NCBI RefSeq assembly: GCF_015057185.1
Contig: NZ_SVEV01000007.1
Span: 36,613-100,612 of the forward strand
DNA length: 64,000 nt
Direction of reading: 5' to 3'
DNA from: Pseudobutyrivibrio sp.
GTDB lineage: Bacteria > Bacillota > Clostridia > Lachnospirales > Lachnospiraceae
Shown here: positions 27,087 to 35,802 of the stretch, piece after piece
Layout of the letters: each line of letters begins with the position of its first letter
How positions within the stretch are numbered: position 1 is the stretch's first letter
Program-made: the position numbers and the translations under genes
The notes under the pieces: model-generated
Told to the model about the DNA's origin: nothing
The model's database searches: none
Seen by the model: the letters and a program-made list of their open reading frames with translations, nothing else

Positions 27087-28598
27087 CTACATATCAATGT
27101 GACCCACAATTTGCGCTTTTGTTACATGATTTCCTTCAAGGTTTAACTCTGAAGTATACTCTGTTGCACTGTAGTATTTGTCTCCATTATCTTTATATTT
27201 CCAACCTGCCACCATAAACTCACAGGCGTTTATTGCTATAGATGTATTATTATTTCTTAAATATCCATGACCATAATCATCATTCTGCACTTGTCCAACA
27301 GATAATTCATCATGTGGGTGATGTGTATATTTAACATCAAGAACTATAAAATTAAAATCACTTCCATCTTCTAAAAATACTTTTACTATATCTCCAACTT
27401 CACCATATCCTTCCACCATCGCTCCAGCATAACAATCTCCAAATTCTGGAACGTCAAATTTTAACAAATCTTCATTTCCGTTGTTATTTGTGTACCTATT
27501 CATTAGGGTTTCCATACGTCCAGCTATTATTCTAAAACGGCTCTTAGCTGTTTCATAATTAAACTCTATTGACCATGCATCCTCGTCAGCTACTGGAAGA
27601 CTGTATGTTGTTATTCCATCGTTGTACTGTACAATTTCTCCGCTTTGCGGAAACTCCAATACCTTTCCATCTTCTATCTTATGTTGTTTATGATAAGTAT
27701 CTAATACTTTTTCTATTTTTTCATACGTCCTCATCTCTAATCTCGTACTACTATTTCTTGCACTATATAATGTGTTAAGTAGATTTGGATAATACGTCTT
27801 TAGATATTCCATTTCTTCTTCTGTAAATCCGTATTCCTTCATTAATTCAGCATATTTTGCGTCCTGCCCGTTGGTCTTGCTTCCCCCACTCTTCGCCACC
27901 GGCTCAGTTGAAATGGTCTTAATCTCATATTTTGCCATCTTAGGTGATTTTGCCACTGGAGTCATTAGTGCTGCGCCGACGCTTTTTGCACGGGCGCTGA
28001 CTGTTGTGGAATGGATGTCGATTTGCTTGCTGGTGATGTAGCTATTGACCATTCCGTCGAAACGGACAAGCTTGCCAATACACTCTGAAAGGTATCCTGT
28101 ATTGTCAGCGTCACCACCGCAGAAGTCCTCGTATTCCATTAATACTGGGCGGGAATCAGGCTTTCCAAAATAACCATAGGAGCCAAATTCTCCGTTTAAT
28201 CTGTCTGCAATATTTTCCACTGACAAAGCTATTGATTTAAATGTATTATGAAACCCTTTGAAATCTGTCTCGATGTTTCTTAGGGTGTTATATTCAATTC
28301 TTGCGTTTGGTGCTGGATCCACCTCTGTAGCAAAAGTCGACAGAGTAAAATCCTGAGAATCCTTTACCAGATTCTGTGCCTTTACGGCATCATCAAGCAT
28401 CTGACCAGCACGATTTTTAACTAACATTTTTACAGCCTTTGCTGTTTTCCCTCTAAAGGCGTCTGTTGAAAAAAAGTTTAAGTATTCGGCATTTGCTATT
28501 TCTGATTTTTTAATATACTCATCCATTGAAATATTCATGCCGTCAAAGTAGTCTTTCGTTTTCTTTACATCAAAAAATTTTCCTGCTTGTACACTCAT
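27087..28598 (-). CDS. LXG-like T7SS effector candidate
   Basis: The 503-residue protein has no signal peptide. Residues 1-215 are helical with an LXG-like pattern (STDAFRGKTAKAVKMLVKNR, QNLVKDSQDFTLSTFATEVD). A linker with AKSGGSKTNGQ near 240-250 leads to a helical part (EEEMEYLKTYYPNLLNTLYS). The C-terminal domain (about 380-503) has CYAGAMVEGYGEVGDIVKVF, IVLDVKYTHHPHDELSVGQ and NACEFMVAGW. The Asp and paired His there could form an active site, but no family was identified. It follows the two WXG100-like genes and precedes lipoprotein genes. Confidence 0.62.
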   Translation of the reverse strand: MSVQAGKFFDVKKTKDYFDGMNISMDEYIKKSEIANAEYLNFFSTDAFRGKTAKAVKMLVKNRAGQMLDDAVKAQNLVKDSQDFTLSTFATEVDPAPNARIEYNTLRNIETDFKGFHNTFKSIALSVENIADRLNGEFGSYGYFGKPDSRPVLMEYEDFCGGDADNTGYLSECIGKLVRFDGMVNSYITSKQIDIHSTTVSARAKSVGAALMTPVAKSPKMAKYEIKTISTEPVAKSGGSKTNGQDAKYAELMKEYGFTEEEMEYLKTYYPNLLNTLYSARNSSTRLEMRTYEKIEKVLDTYHKQHKIEDGKVLEFPQSGEIVQYNDGITTYSLPVADEDAWSIEFNYETAKSRFRIIAGRMETLMNRYTNNNGNEDLLKFDVPEFGDCYAGAMVEGYGEVGDIVKVFLEDGSDFNFIVLDVKYTHHPHDELSVGQVQNDDYGHGYLRNNNTSIAINACEFMVAGWKYKDNGDKYYSATEYTSELNLEGNHVTKAQIVGHIDM

Positions 28599-28623
28599 TA
28601 TTCCTGCCCCTTAACTCAATACT

Positions 28624-28655
28624 AATCCAACGAGCCCTATGCACTCGTTGGATTA
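28624..28655. terminator. hairpin between the T7SS core and the effector gene
   Basis: AATCCAACGAG pairs with CTCGTTGGATT around a 10-nt loop. The T content after it is modest on either strand, so it may attenuate rather than stop transcription from essC into the effector gene, or stabilise the upstream transcript. Confidence 0.55.
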
Positions 28656-28671
28656 TATAAATTTTAGTGTC

Positions 28672-28965
28672 TTACATAGTCTTAATCGAACTAGCTACCT
28701 GCTCAGCAGCATTTTGTGTGTTGTTTGCTATCTGAACAAATGCAGCACCACCGCTAGCAAGCTGCTTATCTATTTTATGCATACCTGGTAGTACTTCTTC
28801 TTTTGCAGTCCTTAATGCTGAACTCATTAAACCTTTAAGACCTTCTGTGTGGCCTCTTGTAATCTGTGCATCATTGTCCTTCATAAGGGCTTCCAATTGA
28901 TTTGCAATATCCTGGGCTTGATTACCTACACTCTTTGTAACGCCTGTATTCATATAGTAGCTCAT
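28672..28965 (-). CDS. WXG100-like secreted protein
   Basis: The 97-residue helical protein fits the WXG100 length and two-helix layout, with the turn near TEGLKGLMSSAL in place of WxG. There is no signal peptide. WXG100 proteins are small T7SS substrates that dimerise and bind EssC. It lies 12 bp from the next WXG100-like gene, in the same operon as essC. The Trp of the motif is absent, so the call rests on size, helices and context. Confidence 0.72.
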   Translation of the reverse strand: MSYYMNTGVTKSVGNQAQDIANQLEALMKDNDAQITRGHTEGLKGLMSSALRTAKEEVLPGMHKIDKQLASGGAAFVQIANNTQNAAEQVASSIKTM

Positions 28966-28977
28966 TGTCGCACCTCC

Positions 28978-29313
28978 CTATTTTCCTTGATTAAATGCAT
29001 TTAACACATAATTTGTATTGCTATTTTCTACCTGCTTCATAGATGCGCCGGCTGAACCCATGTAGCCTTTAAAATTGTGTGTATTTTCCTTAGCAGTAGC
29101 TAAGTTTACCTTTGACCTGCTTAAAACTGATCTAATAGCATCGCTATCTTTTCCTTCTCCTAATAATGGAAGAAGCTTTTCTAGCTTTGGAATAAGATCA
29201 TCCATTGATCCTATATTTGTATCTAATCTGCTGATGACGTCTCCTACTATATTGTAGTCAACTCCTACATCTTCAGCACCTTCACCTGGGACTAAATTTA
29301 ATTCTGCACCCAT
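28978..29313 (-). CDS. WXG100-like secreted protein
   Basis: The 111-residue protein has a short Gly/Glu N-terminus and two predicted helices (VGDVISRLDTNIGSMDDLIP; KVNLATAKENTHNFKGYMGS). Size and position next to essC and a second WXG100-like gene support a T7SS substrate role; the two may form a heterodimer. The WxG motif itself is missing. AAAGGAG precedes the start. Confidence 0.7.
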   Translation of the reverse strand: MGAELNLVPGEGAEDVGVDYNIVGDVISRLDTNIGSMDDLIPKLEKLLPLLGEGKDSDAIRSVLSRSKVNLATAKENTHNFKGYMGSAGASMKQVENSNTNYVLNAFNQGK

Positions 29314-29338
29314 TTTTTTATTCTCCTTTCATAATAAA

Positions 29339-32300
29339 CTAGGTGATGGCTTTTATTTTTCCAGCACCACTATTATCTATGTAGAATGCATCTCCATAAC
29401 TCAGCTTCTTGGCATTCGCATTTGCGAATGAAGGTAGGATTTCTATGTTTCTCACCTGCTTGATTTCCTCGAATACCAAATGGGCAGCGTTTGTAGATAA
29501 TTCTTTCAATAACTGCGGAGTAGCATAGGTAACCTCGGAATTATCTACATTTGTATGCATAATACAAGCTTTGCAGCCTTTAAGTTTGTTAGTAATCAGG
29601 TCGTAATATTTTGATGCGGTATCGTCATTTACAACTACATCCATGGCAATAGGAGTGTTTATCACAATTACTAACATTGGCTTGTCATCCAAGTAGTTTG
29701 CATTTTCAGCCAGAGCGTCGTATCTGGCGTCTACCTCCATACAAACCTCCTCGATATACTTCACAATGTCTGTTGCTATTATTGAATATTTAGCAACTAT
29801 ATCCTTCTGTGATATATACTCAAGCTCCCTGGTCATGTCATCAATAACATAAAGCTTTACTGGAGCGGATGACTGATATTTTTCCATTGTGGAAATCAAA
29901 TACTTAATGAAGTCCATTCTTCCCAATTCATTAGAGCCCTGAATAGCCACAAGTGGATTTCTCATAGGTCTAATGTAAAGTGGTTCAATAGTTGAATAGC
30001 TGATTCCCACTGGATATTCGTACATGTTGTAGAATTCATCCTGCTCTCCATAGTTGTTTACCAAATATTTCTCGTTTACAACTTCAGGAATTGTAGGAAT
30101 ACGTCTTGCACGAATATTTTCACATTTACTATTAATGTCTTTAACGTATTTACGAATCATTTCGATTCTGTCAATTTCTCTTTGAGCATCGAATGACAAA
30201 TATGTCTGGAACTCTCTGATTCCATCAGGGGTATTTATAATTGCGCGTCCCTTTACATCATCCGGTGTCAATTTGTTTCTCTCAAACAGACTGCTGTATT
30301 GGTCTGAATCATTGCAGAAGAATGAGATTCTTCTAGAGAAATTGGTAAGTATCTTGTAGCCAATTCCAGTAACGGTAGGATTTGTAACTACCACCGAAAT
30401 ACCTACAGATAATCCATCTCTACAGATATCTAAGAATGTCTCCTCGTATCCCTCGAAGGTGGAACGGAACACTCCGTAATTCTCCACAATGATTACCACC
30501 TGGTTGAAATCCTTGTAGCCTGCCTCTCTGTATGCGGCAAAGGAGCTAAGTCCCAAATCTGCTAGAATCTTCTGGCGTTCATCTATCATTGAAACTACCA
30601 TCAAAAGTAGCTGGCGAAGCATTGTGTCATCTCTGATTGTTACCACTCCACCTACGTAATTCAGTGAAGAGTAATTCTTTAGCATCATTGACGCAAAATC
30701 CACGATGTAGATAGATGCCTCATCTGGTCTGTACCTTGATGTGAGACCACGAATGATTACCTGCATGAGATTGGTTTTTCCTGTTAGTGAAGAACCAATG
30801 ATGAAGGTGTTGTCTGTGGTCAGATTCAACCATACTGCATCCTGAACCTGGTTCTCAGGGTCATCGTACATACCGATTGGAACCACAATGTCATTTGTTC
30901 CATAATCCATTGTTTTGGCATCTGGATATGGGATTCTCTCTGGCAATGGTGGCAAACATATTGGTGCAAGGTTTGCGATTTTATTTTTCTCACAGTACTC
31001 AGAAATGTATGAGACAATTGCCTCTAGCTGAGTCATTGAGCTTTCTTCTTTTTTAGGCTCCTGATGGAAAATAACTTTTCTTGCGCCAACCATATTTACC
31101 AATGACAGGTCAAATTTGCTTGTTTTATCAACAGCTCCAACCACTGCAGGACCGCCGCTGTAGGCTGACTGCAACAGCTGGAAAATCTCATGGTTTCCAA
31201 CCTCCATGTAGCATCGACCGGGCTCTCTGATTTCTGCTGCAAGAGGCGATTTCAAAACCTCGTTGGAATCCTGCTTATCCTGAACCTTCAAGCAGAGCTT
31301 GAAACGCGAGTTACTCCAAATCTGGTCGTTAACAACGCCTGATGGTTTCTGTGTTGCAAGGATAAGGTGCACTCCCAAGCTTCGGCCTATTCGAGCAGCG
31401 GAAATCAATTCCTTCATAAACTCAGGCTGGTCGCTTTTTAGCTCTGCGAACTCATCTACTATCAAAATCAAATGTGGAAGTGGTATCTCTACCTGACCCT
31501 TTTTGTACATGTCTATATAATTGTCGATGGCGTTGACTCCCGCCTCTGCAAAAAGTCTCTGGCGTCGCATCAGCTCAGCCTTGATAGACATAAGTGAGCG
31601 ATTAACCTGCTTGCCGTCGATATTTGTGATGGCTCCATTTAGATGAGGCAAATTCTTGAACTGGTTTGCCATTCCACCACCCTTGAAGTCGATGATAATG
31701 AAGCTGACCTCGTATGGATGGAACTGGGCTGCCATGGAAAGGATGTAGGTCTGTAACAGCTCAGATTTACCAGCACCTGTTGTTCCGGCAACCAGACCAT
31801 GTGGGCCATGACCTTTCTCGTGGATATCAAGTGCCACAATTTTTCCTGCACTATCAACACCAATTGGAGCTGACATGGACTCAAATATTTTGGAATGTGC
31901 CCATCTGGCACCGATATTTAAATCATAGGCATTGAGCACCTTGTACATCTGGAAGAAGGAAATATTCTTGGTCAGTGTACTCTCTAGGCTGACCTCGCTA
32001 ACATGTACGCAAGCCAACTTTTTAGCAACTGCCTTTGCCTGCTCAATACTGACCTCGTTGTATTCAAAGGACTGAGTCTTGGCTGCATCATCTGCCTTTT
32101 GCAGGAAGCCCTTGTTCATGTCTCTGTCTAGATAAACAAGCTGGTCGCAATCAGCGTGGATGTGTTCCTTATACTCATCAAAAAACAGAAATGTAAATCC
32201 TAAATCCTTTGCCTTGTTCACATAGTTTGTAATTGGATGCTCCATGAGCTCCTTTGTGCGATACGCAAATACGATATAGTGAACGCCCCCTAAAACATCC

Positions 32301-33874
32301 TTTTTGTCTTTGTCCTCTCTGGCTGAGATTTCGTTGTATATTGCATCTAAAACAATCTTTTTGCTTTCCTGGTCGTACATGACATTTCTACGACCTGCAT
32401 CAGTTATATTCTGAAGCCATCTAATCCAAACGAAATCATTAACATCCTCTTTTTCCATAAGGAAGAAGAATTTCACATCCTCGTAGTAATGCTGGCCTGC
32501 GATAGTGATTAGTAGGTTTCTTGCTATGGCACAAAGCCTGTCTCTGACGCCAACAAATCCTACCGCATTTACGGTATTTAGATGAAGGATAATTGGCATG
32601 TCAGCAATCTTTTTATATTTCTCACTGAGCTCTTGAGGATAATTCATCAGTGGATCTTCGGTTTCATAATATGGATTTTCCCTGTATGCCACCTGATTTA
32701 CAGCATCCACTGTTCCTCGACCGATTGGAACATCAAGGAAATCGCTGTGACTTTTCTCTTTTTCAAAAAGTCTTGCATCAAAGGAAAGAATCTGGTCAAC
32801 CATGCTCTCTGAGAGATAGTTCATTTTCTCTGAAATGGTCTTTTCATTCCTGCGCTCTTCTAGAAGCTCCACATCCTTTTTGTGGATGTACTCGTTGTAT
32901 TTCTCAATGCGTTCCTGGGACTTCTTTTTGTAGTCCTTTCTTCCTAGGATGAACATTGCAATGGACATTAAGGCGCTGACACCATACATGCACCCGTACA
33001 TAATCATGTACCCGTTTCCGCCTGCTGAGCCCATCATGTTGCTTCGCATAATCATCATGGCTAGCATCATCACAAGCATTGGAAGCATAGAAAAAAGTGC
33101 TGTCCATGGCTGCTTTTGAGGCGCCGGCTGAGGCTGGAGCACTTCCATTTTTTCCTGTGGTTGAACGTATCTAAGTCTTACGTTTTTGATAAACTCAGGA
33201 TAGTTGAACTGGTTGTTTGACTCTCTAATCTGTGTAGCTGGAAGATTAGTTGTTACAACTAGTTTTTTGCTGGTACAAAGCTTGCCGTTTTCCAGGTAGA
33301 AATCAACACCGTAAACCTTCAGGAAATCCTTTTCATTTATGGTGCTTACGTTTGCTTTACTAATAACACCGTTGATGAACAGTCCATATTTCAAATCGGT
33401 GCTATCGATTTCATAGCCTGCTGCAACTCGGGTGATAATGCAATGTTCCTCACCAATCAACTCATCCCTAAGGACGATGTCACTACCTGTGCCTCCGATT
33501 GTAAAAACTGCTCTATCGGAGATGTCTATCTGGTAGCTGTAATCCGTCTGTAGCTTTCCGAAGTCAAAAAGCAAATCAATCTGAAGAATAGGCTTCGTGG
33601 AATTACCTTTAAATATTTTTAATCTGTCGCCTGGGTGAAGGGATTCCTCGGTAACCTTATCTTCGTCTTTACGGATGTAATTGCCTTCTAGACACTTGGC
33701 TGTGTAACAGTCCTCAGATTTCTCAATGGTGGCCACACTTCCGGTATAACCGCTGTCCTCTGGCAATCTGATCTGAGCATCCTTGGCAGAACCGATTAGG
33801 ATTTTTTCTTTATCTTCCGGTATGATTATCTCTTTATAAAGTTTATTTCCGCTGATAATTAACTTGTAATTCAT
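29339..33874 (-). CDS. essC: T7SS ATPase EssC/YukB, FtsK/SpoIIIE family
   Basis: From ATG 33874 (AGGA upstream, 1 bp after the preceding stop) the product has 1511 residues. Order: two FHA-like domains (about 1-100 and 100-195), two membrane helices (about 258-310), then three ATPase modules. D1 (Walker A VAGTTGAGKSELL near 696, Walker B LILIVDEFAELK near 806) is intact. D2 (IIGSSLTGKTNLM near 1028) has VVIIVENYG at Walker B. D3 (AIQGSNELGRMDF near 1311) lacks the Walker Lys/Thr and is degenerate. EssC is the motor of T7SS. The upstream reading frame extends 27 codons into the FHA gene and is not used. Confidence 0.95.
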   Translation of the reverse strand: MNYKLIISGNKLYKEIIIPEDKEKILIGSAKDAQIRLPEDSGYTGSVATIEKSEDCYTAKCLEGNYIRKDEDKVTEESLHPGDRLKIFKGNSTKPILQIDLLFDFGKLQTDYSYQIDISDRAVFTIGGTGSDIVLRDELIGEEHCIITRVAAGYEIDSTDLKYGLFINGVISKANVSTINEKDFLKVYGVDFYLENGKLCTSKKLVVTTNLPATQIRESNNQFNYPEFIKNVRLRYVQPQEKMEVLQPQPAPQKQPWTALFSMLPMLVMMLAMMIMRSNMMGSAGGNGYMIMYGCMYGVSALMSIAMFILGRKDYKKKSQERIEKYNEYIHKKDVELLEERRNEKTISEKMNYLSESMVDQILSFDARLFEKEKSHSDFLDVPIGRGTVDAVNQVAYRENPYYETEDPLMNYPQELSEKYKKIADMPIILHLNTVNAVGFVGVRDRLCAIARNLLITIAGQHYYEDVKFFFLMEKEDVNDFVWIRWLQNITDAGRRNVMYDQESKKIVLDAIYNEISAREDKDKKDVLGGVHYIVFAYRTKELMEHPITNYVNKAKDLGFTFLFFDEYKEHIHADCDQLVYLDRDMNKGFLQKADDAAKTQSFEYNEVSIEQAKAVAKKLACVHVSEVSLESTLTKNISFFQMYKVLNAYDLNIGARWAHSKIFESMSAPIGVDSAGKIVALDIHEKGHGPHGLVAGTTGAGKSELLQTYILSMAAQFHPYEVSFIIIDFKGGGMANQFKNLPHLNGAITNIDGKQVNRSLMSIKAELMRRQRLFAEAGVNAIDNYIDMYKKGQVEIPLPHLILIVDEFAELKSDQPEFMKELISAARIGRSLGVHLILATQKPSGVVNDQIWSNSRFKLCLKVQDKQDSNEVLKSPLAAEIREPGRCYMEVGNHEIFQLLQSAYSGGPAVVGAVDKTSKFDLSLVNMVGARKVIFHQEPKKEESSMTQLEAIVSYISEYCEKNKIANLAPICLPPLPERIPYPDAKTMDYGTNDIVVPIGMYDDPENQVQDAVWLNLTTDNTFIIGSSLTGKTNLMQVIIRGLTSRYRPDEASIYIVDFASMMLKNYSSLNYVGGVVTIRDDTMLRQLLLMVVSMIDERQKILADLGLSSFAAYREAGYKDFNQVVIIVENYGVFRSTFEGYEETFLDICRDGLSVGISVVVTNPTVTGIGYKILTNFSRRISFFCNDSDQYSSLFERNKLTPDDVKGRAIINTPDGIREFQTYLSFDAQREIDRIEMIRKYVKDINSKCENIRARRIPTIPEVVNEKYLVNNYGEQDEFYNMYEYPVGISYSTIEPLYIRPMRNPLVAIQGSNELGRMDFIKYLISTMEKYQSSAPVKLYVIDDMTRELEYISQKDIVAKYSIIATDIVKYIEEVCMEVDARYDALAENANYLDDKPMLVIVINTPIAMDVVVNDDTASKYYDLITNKLKGCKACIMHTNVDNSEVTYATPQLLKELSTNAAHLVFEEIKQVRNIEILPSFANANAKKLSYGDAFYIDNSGAGKIKAIT

Positions 33875-33875
33875 A

Positions 33876-35372
33876 CTATTTCCTAAAAATAAATTCTTCG
33901 TTTCCAAGGCGGATATTCTCGCCGCCTCTAAGCTCGCATTGCTCGCCTGCTGCAAGTCGTCTGCCGTTTATGAATGTGCCGTTTGTAGAATGAGCATCCT
34001 CTGCGTATACGCCATTTGGATTTACTGCCACAATCAAGTGCATTCTAGAAATGGCGCTGTTATCTCTGATGCAGTAATCAACGTGGAGAGAATCCTTGCC
34101 AATGACTGTTCTATCCTTGGTCAAATCAATGTTCTCGCCAGTTTTCTTTCTAATGATTTTTCCGTGCGAAACCTTTGTATTAATGCCATCATTATTCTGA
34201 AGAATACTTGTCTCGTCACATGCCCCTGCATTTAATATGCTAGTTCCTGAGGTTGATGAGATGTTGCTGTTAACATTCCAGTTTGGATCAAATGGTTTTT
34301 CTAGCACCTGAGGCTCTTTTTTCTTCTTCTTTTTTTCTTTCTTTTCTTCTTTTGGTGCACCCTCTCTTTGCTTTCTAAGAAGAATTACAACTAGCGCCAT
34401 AAGCACAATGAAAATAACACCAAATACAACGGCAATTATTATGATTTCTATAGGCATTGAGCTAGCTTCAGGCTTTACGATAGGGTCTATGTCGTCACCG
34501 TCGTCGACCTCATCCCCAGATTCCTCTGTTGTCACGTCAGTTGGAGTGACTTTGCCATATTTCATTCCAAAGGAGTCAAAAATATCAACCATTTCTGATG
34601 CATCTACTGCAACATAATAGTCACCATCCATTGAAAGAATGTTCATTCCGATGACATTTCCGTTTGCATCTAGAAGTGGACCGCCACAGTTATTCATTCC
34701 AATTGGAATATCGTGAGTGATAACATGGATATCATTCAAAGTATGAATGTTCATAATGTGGCCAGATGACATAACCACCTGGTCATTTCCGTAATATGCA
34801 GGATTGTTTGCATAGTCAATTGCTGCTGGGAATCCTAACGTATATACGGAATCTGTATTCTTATAAGGCACATTTTCCTTTGAGCCATCCTCTGAAGTGT
34901 AGATGGAGAACATTGTTCTAGTGGTAAGTAATTCATCAAGTTTAAGTACTGCCATATCCAGGTTGTCACTATCAAGGTAAAGTGTGGCGTTTGTGCTAAC
35001 GTCACCTGCTACCACAACCTCATACTCTACGGAATCTGCCTTGCTATCCACATCCTCCTCTGAAACTCCAAGCTCTAGAAGAACGCTTTTGATATATGAT
35101 TTGTCAGGCTCCACAATGTGTTTGCAGGTAACAACGTACTCCTCAGGGTTATTTTCATCAGCTGAGCCAATCAAAAATCCTGTGCCGCCCTCGATTATGT
35201 GAGTTTTTCCGTCATCATCTGTGTAAACTAGATTGACCTGAACTATTCCCTTTTTCGCTTGCTCTAGACTCTCTTCGGCCTGAACTTTACTAACTGGCCA
35301 AATGCAGATTCCAATAATCAGGACAAGTGCAATCGCTAAACCTTTAAAAATGCTTTTCGCTGTAGTTTTCAT
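33876..35372 (-). CDS. trypsin-fold protease with Cys at the Ser position, membrane helix and FHA domain
   Basis: The 498-residue protein has a signal peptide (about 1-32), a trypsin-like domain facing outward (about 35-275), a membrane helix (about 306-330), a Lys/Glu-rich linker and a cytoplasmic FHA domain (about 420-497; RTVIGKDSLHVDYCI, SRMHLIV, DAHSTNGTFING). His (VTCKHIVE, near 86) and Asp (DNLDMAVLKL, near 138) of the triad are present. The nucleophile motif GNSGGP reads NNCGGPLLDANGN near 227, so Cys replaces Ser. Two repeats, GTSILN and DETSILQ near 386, look like GarA-type phospho-acceptor sites. ATG 35372 fits AGGA better than TTG 35381. Part of the essC operon. Confidence 0.85.
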   Translation of the reverse strand: MKTTAKSIFKGLAIALVLIIGICIWPVSKVQAEESLEQAKKGIVQVNLVYTDDDGKTHIIEGGTGFLIGSADENNPEEYVVTCKHIVEPDKSYIKSVLLELGVSEEDVDSKADSVEYEVVVAGDVSTNATLYLDSDNLDMAVLKLDELLTTRTMFSIYTSEDGSKENVPYKNTDSVYTLGFPAAIDYANNPAYYGNDQVVMSSGHIMNIHTLNDIHVITHDIPIGMNNCGGPLLDANGNVIGMNILSMDGDYYVAVDASEMVDIFDSFGMKYGKVTPTDVTTEESGDEVDDGDDIDPIVKPEASSMPIEIIIIAVVFGVIFIVLMALVVILLRKQREGAPKEEKKEKKKKKKEPQVLEKPFDPNWNVNSNISSTSGTSILNAGACDETSILQNNDGINTKVSHGKIIRKKTGENIDLTKDRTVIGKDSLHVDYCIRDNSAISRMHLIVAVNPNGVYAEDAHSTNGTFINGRRLAAGEQCELRGGENIRLGNEEFIFRK

Positions 35373-35392
35373 TGAATTCAAATCCTCTTAAT

Positions 35393-35800
35393 CTATATTT
35401 TTTGATCTGTTCCTGTTAATCTAATGTCTTCTTCGATTACAAAGCCTTGAATGCTTTCATCAAGCACTGTTGTTTCCGGTTCTAAAACTGTTGTCTCCAT
35501 GTTCGAGTCTATTACTTCTGTTTTCTTCAAAAGACCTGATGTATTCCATGTAATTGAAGCATGTTGACCAGCTGATAGCTGTTGTTTACTGCCATAGCTT
35601 GAATCTGATTTGATTCGTTTCACTTCCTTGCTTACACCAAATCCTATGAGAACCCTAAGTGAGTGAAGAATGTTTAACACAAACCAAAGCACTGTTGTTA
35701 AAATGGCAAATATTATTGCAACTATTATTAGGGTAAGTGATATTTGCTTATAGCTTTGGGCTTGTTCACTTATCGTATTTACGGATATTTGTTTACTCAT
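35393..35800 (-). CDS. small membrane protein with paired ETTVL motifs
   Basis: The 135-residue protein has one membrane helix (about 22-46) and a cytoplasmic tail carrying METTVLEPETTVLDES near 98-114. ETT-hydrophobic motifs are the Ser/Thr-kinase targets that bind FHA domains in GarA-like systems. With kinase, phosphatase and FHA genes on both sides, it is a likely phospho-switch adaptor of the T7SS; this is inferred. The stop codon of the kinase gene is 2 bp upstream of its start codon. Confidence 0.68.
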   Translation of the reverse strand: MSKQISVNTISEQAQSYKQISLTLIIVAIIFAILTTVLWFVLNILHSLRVLIGFGVSKEVKRIKSDSSYGSKQQLSAGQHASITWNTSGLLKKTEVIDSNMETTVLEPETTVLDESIQGFVIEEDIRLTGTDQKI

Positions 35801-35802
35801 AT

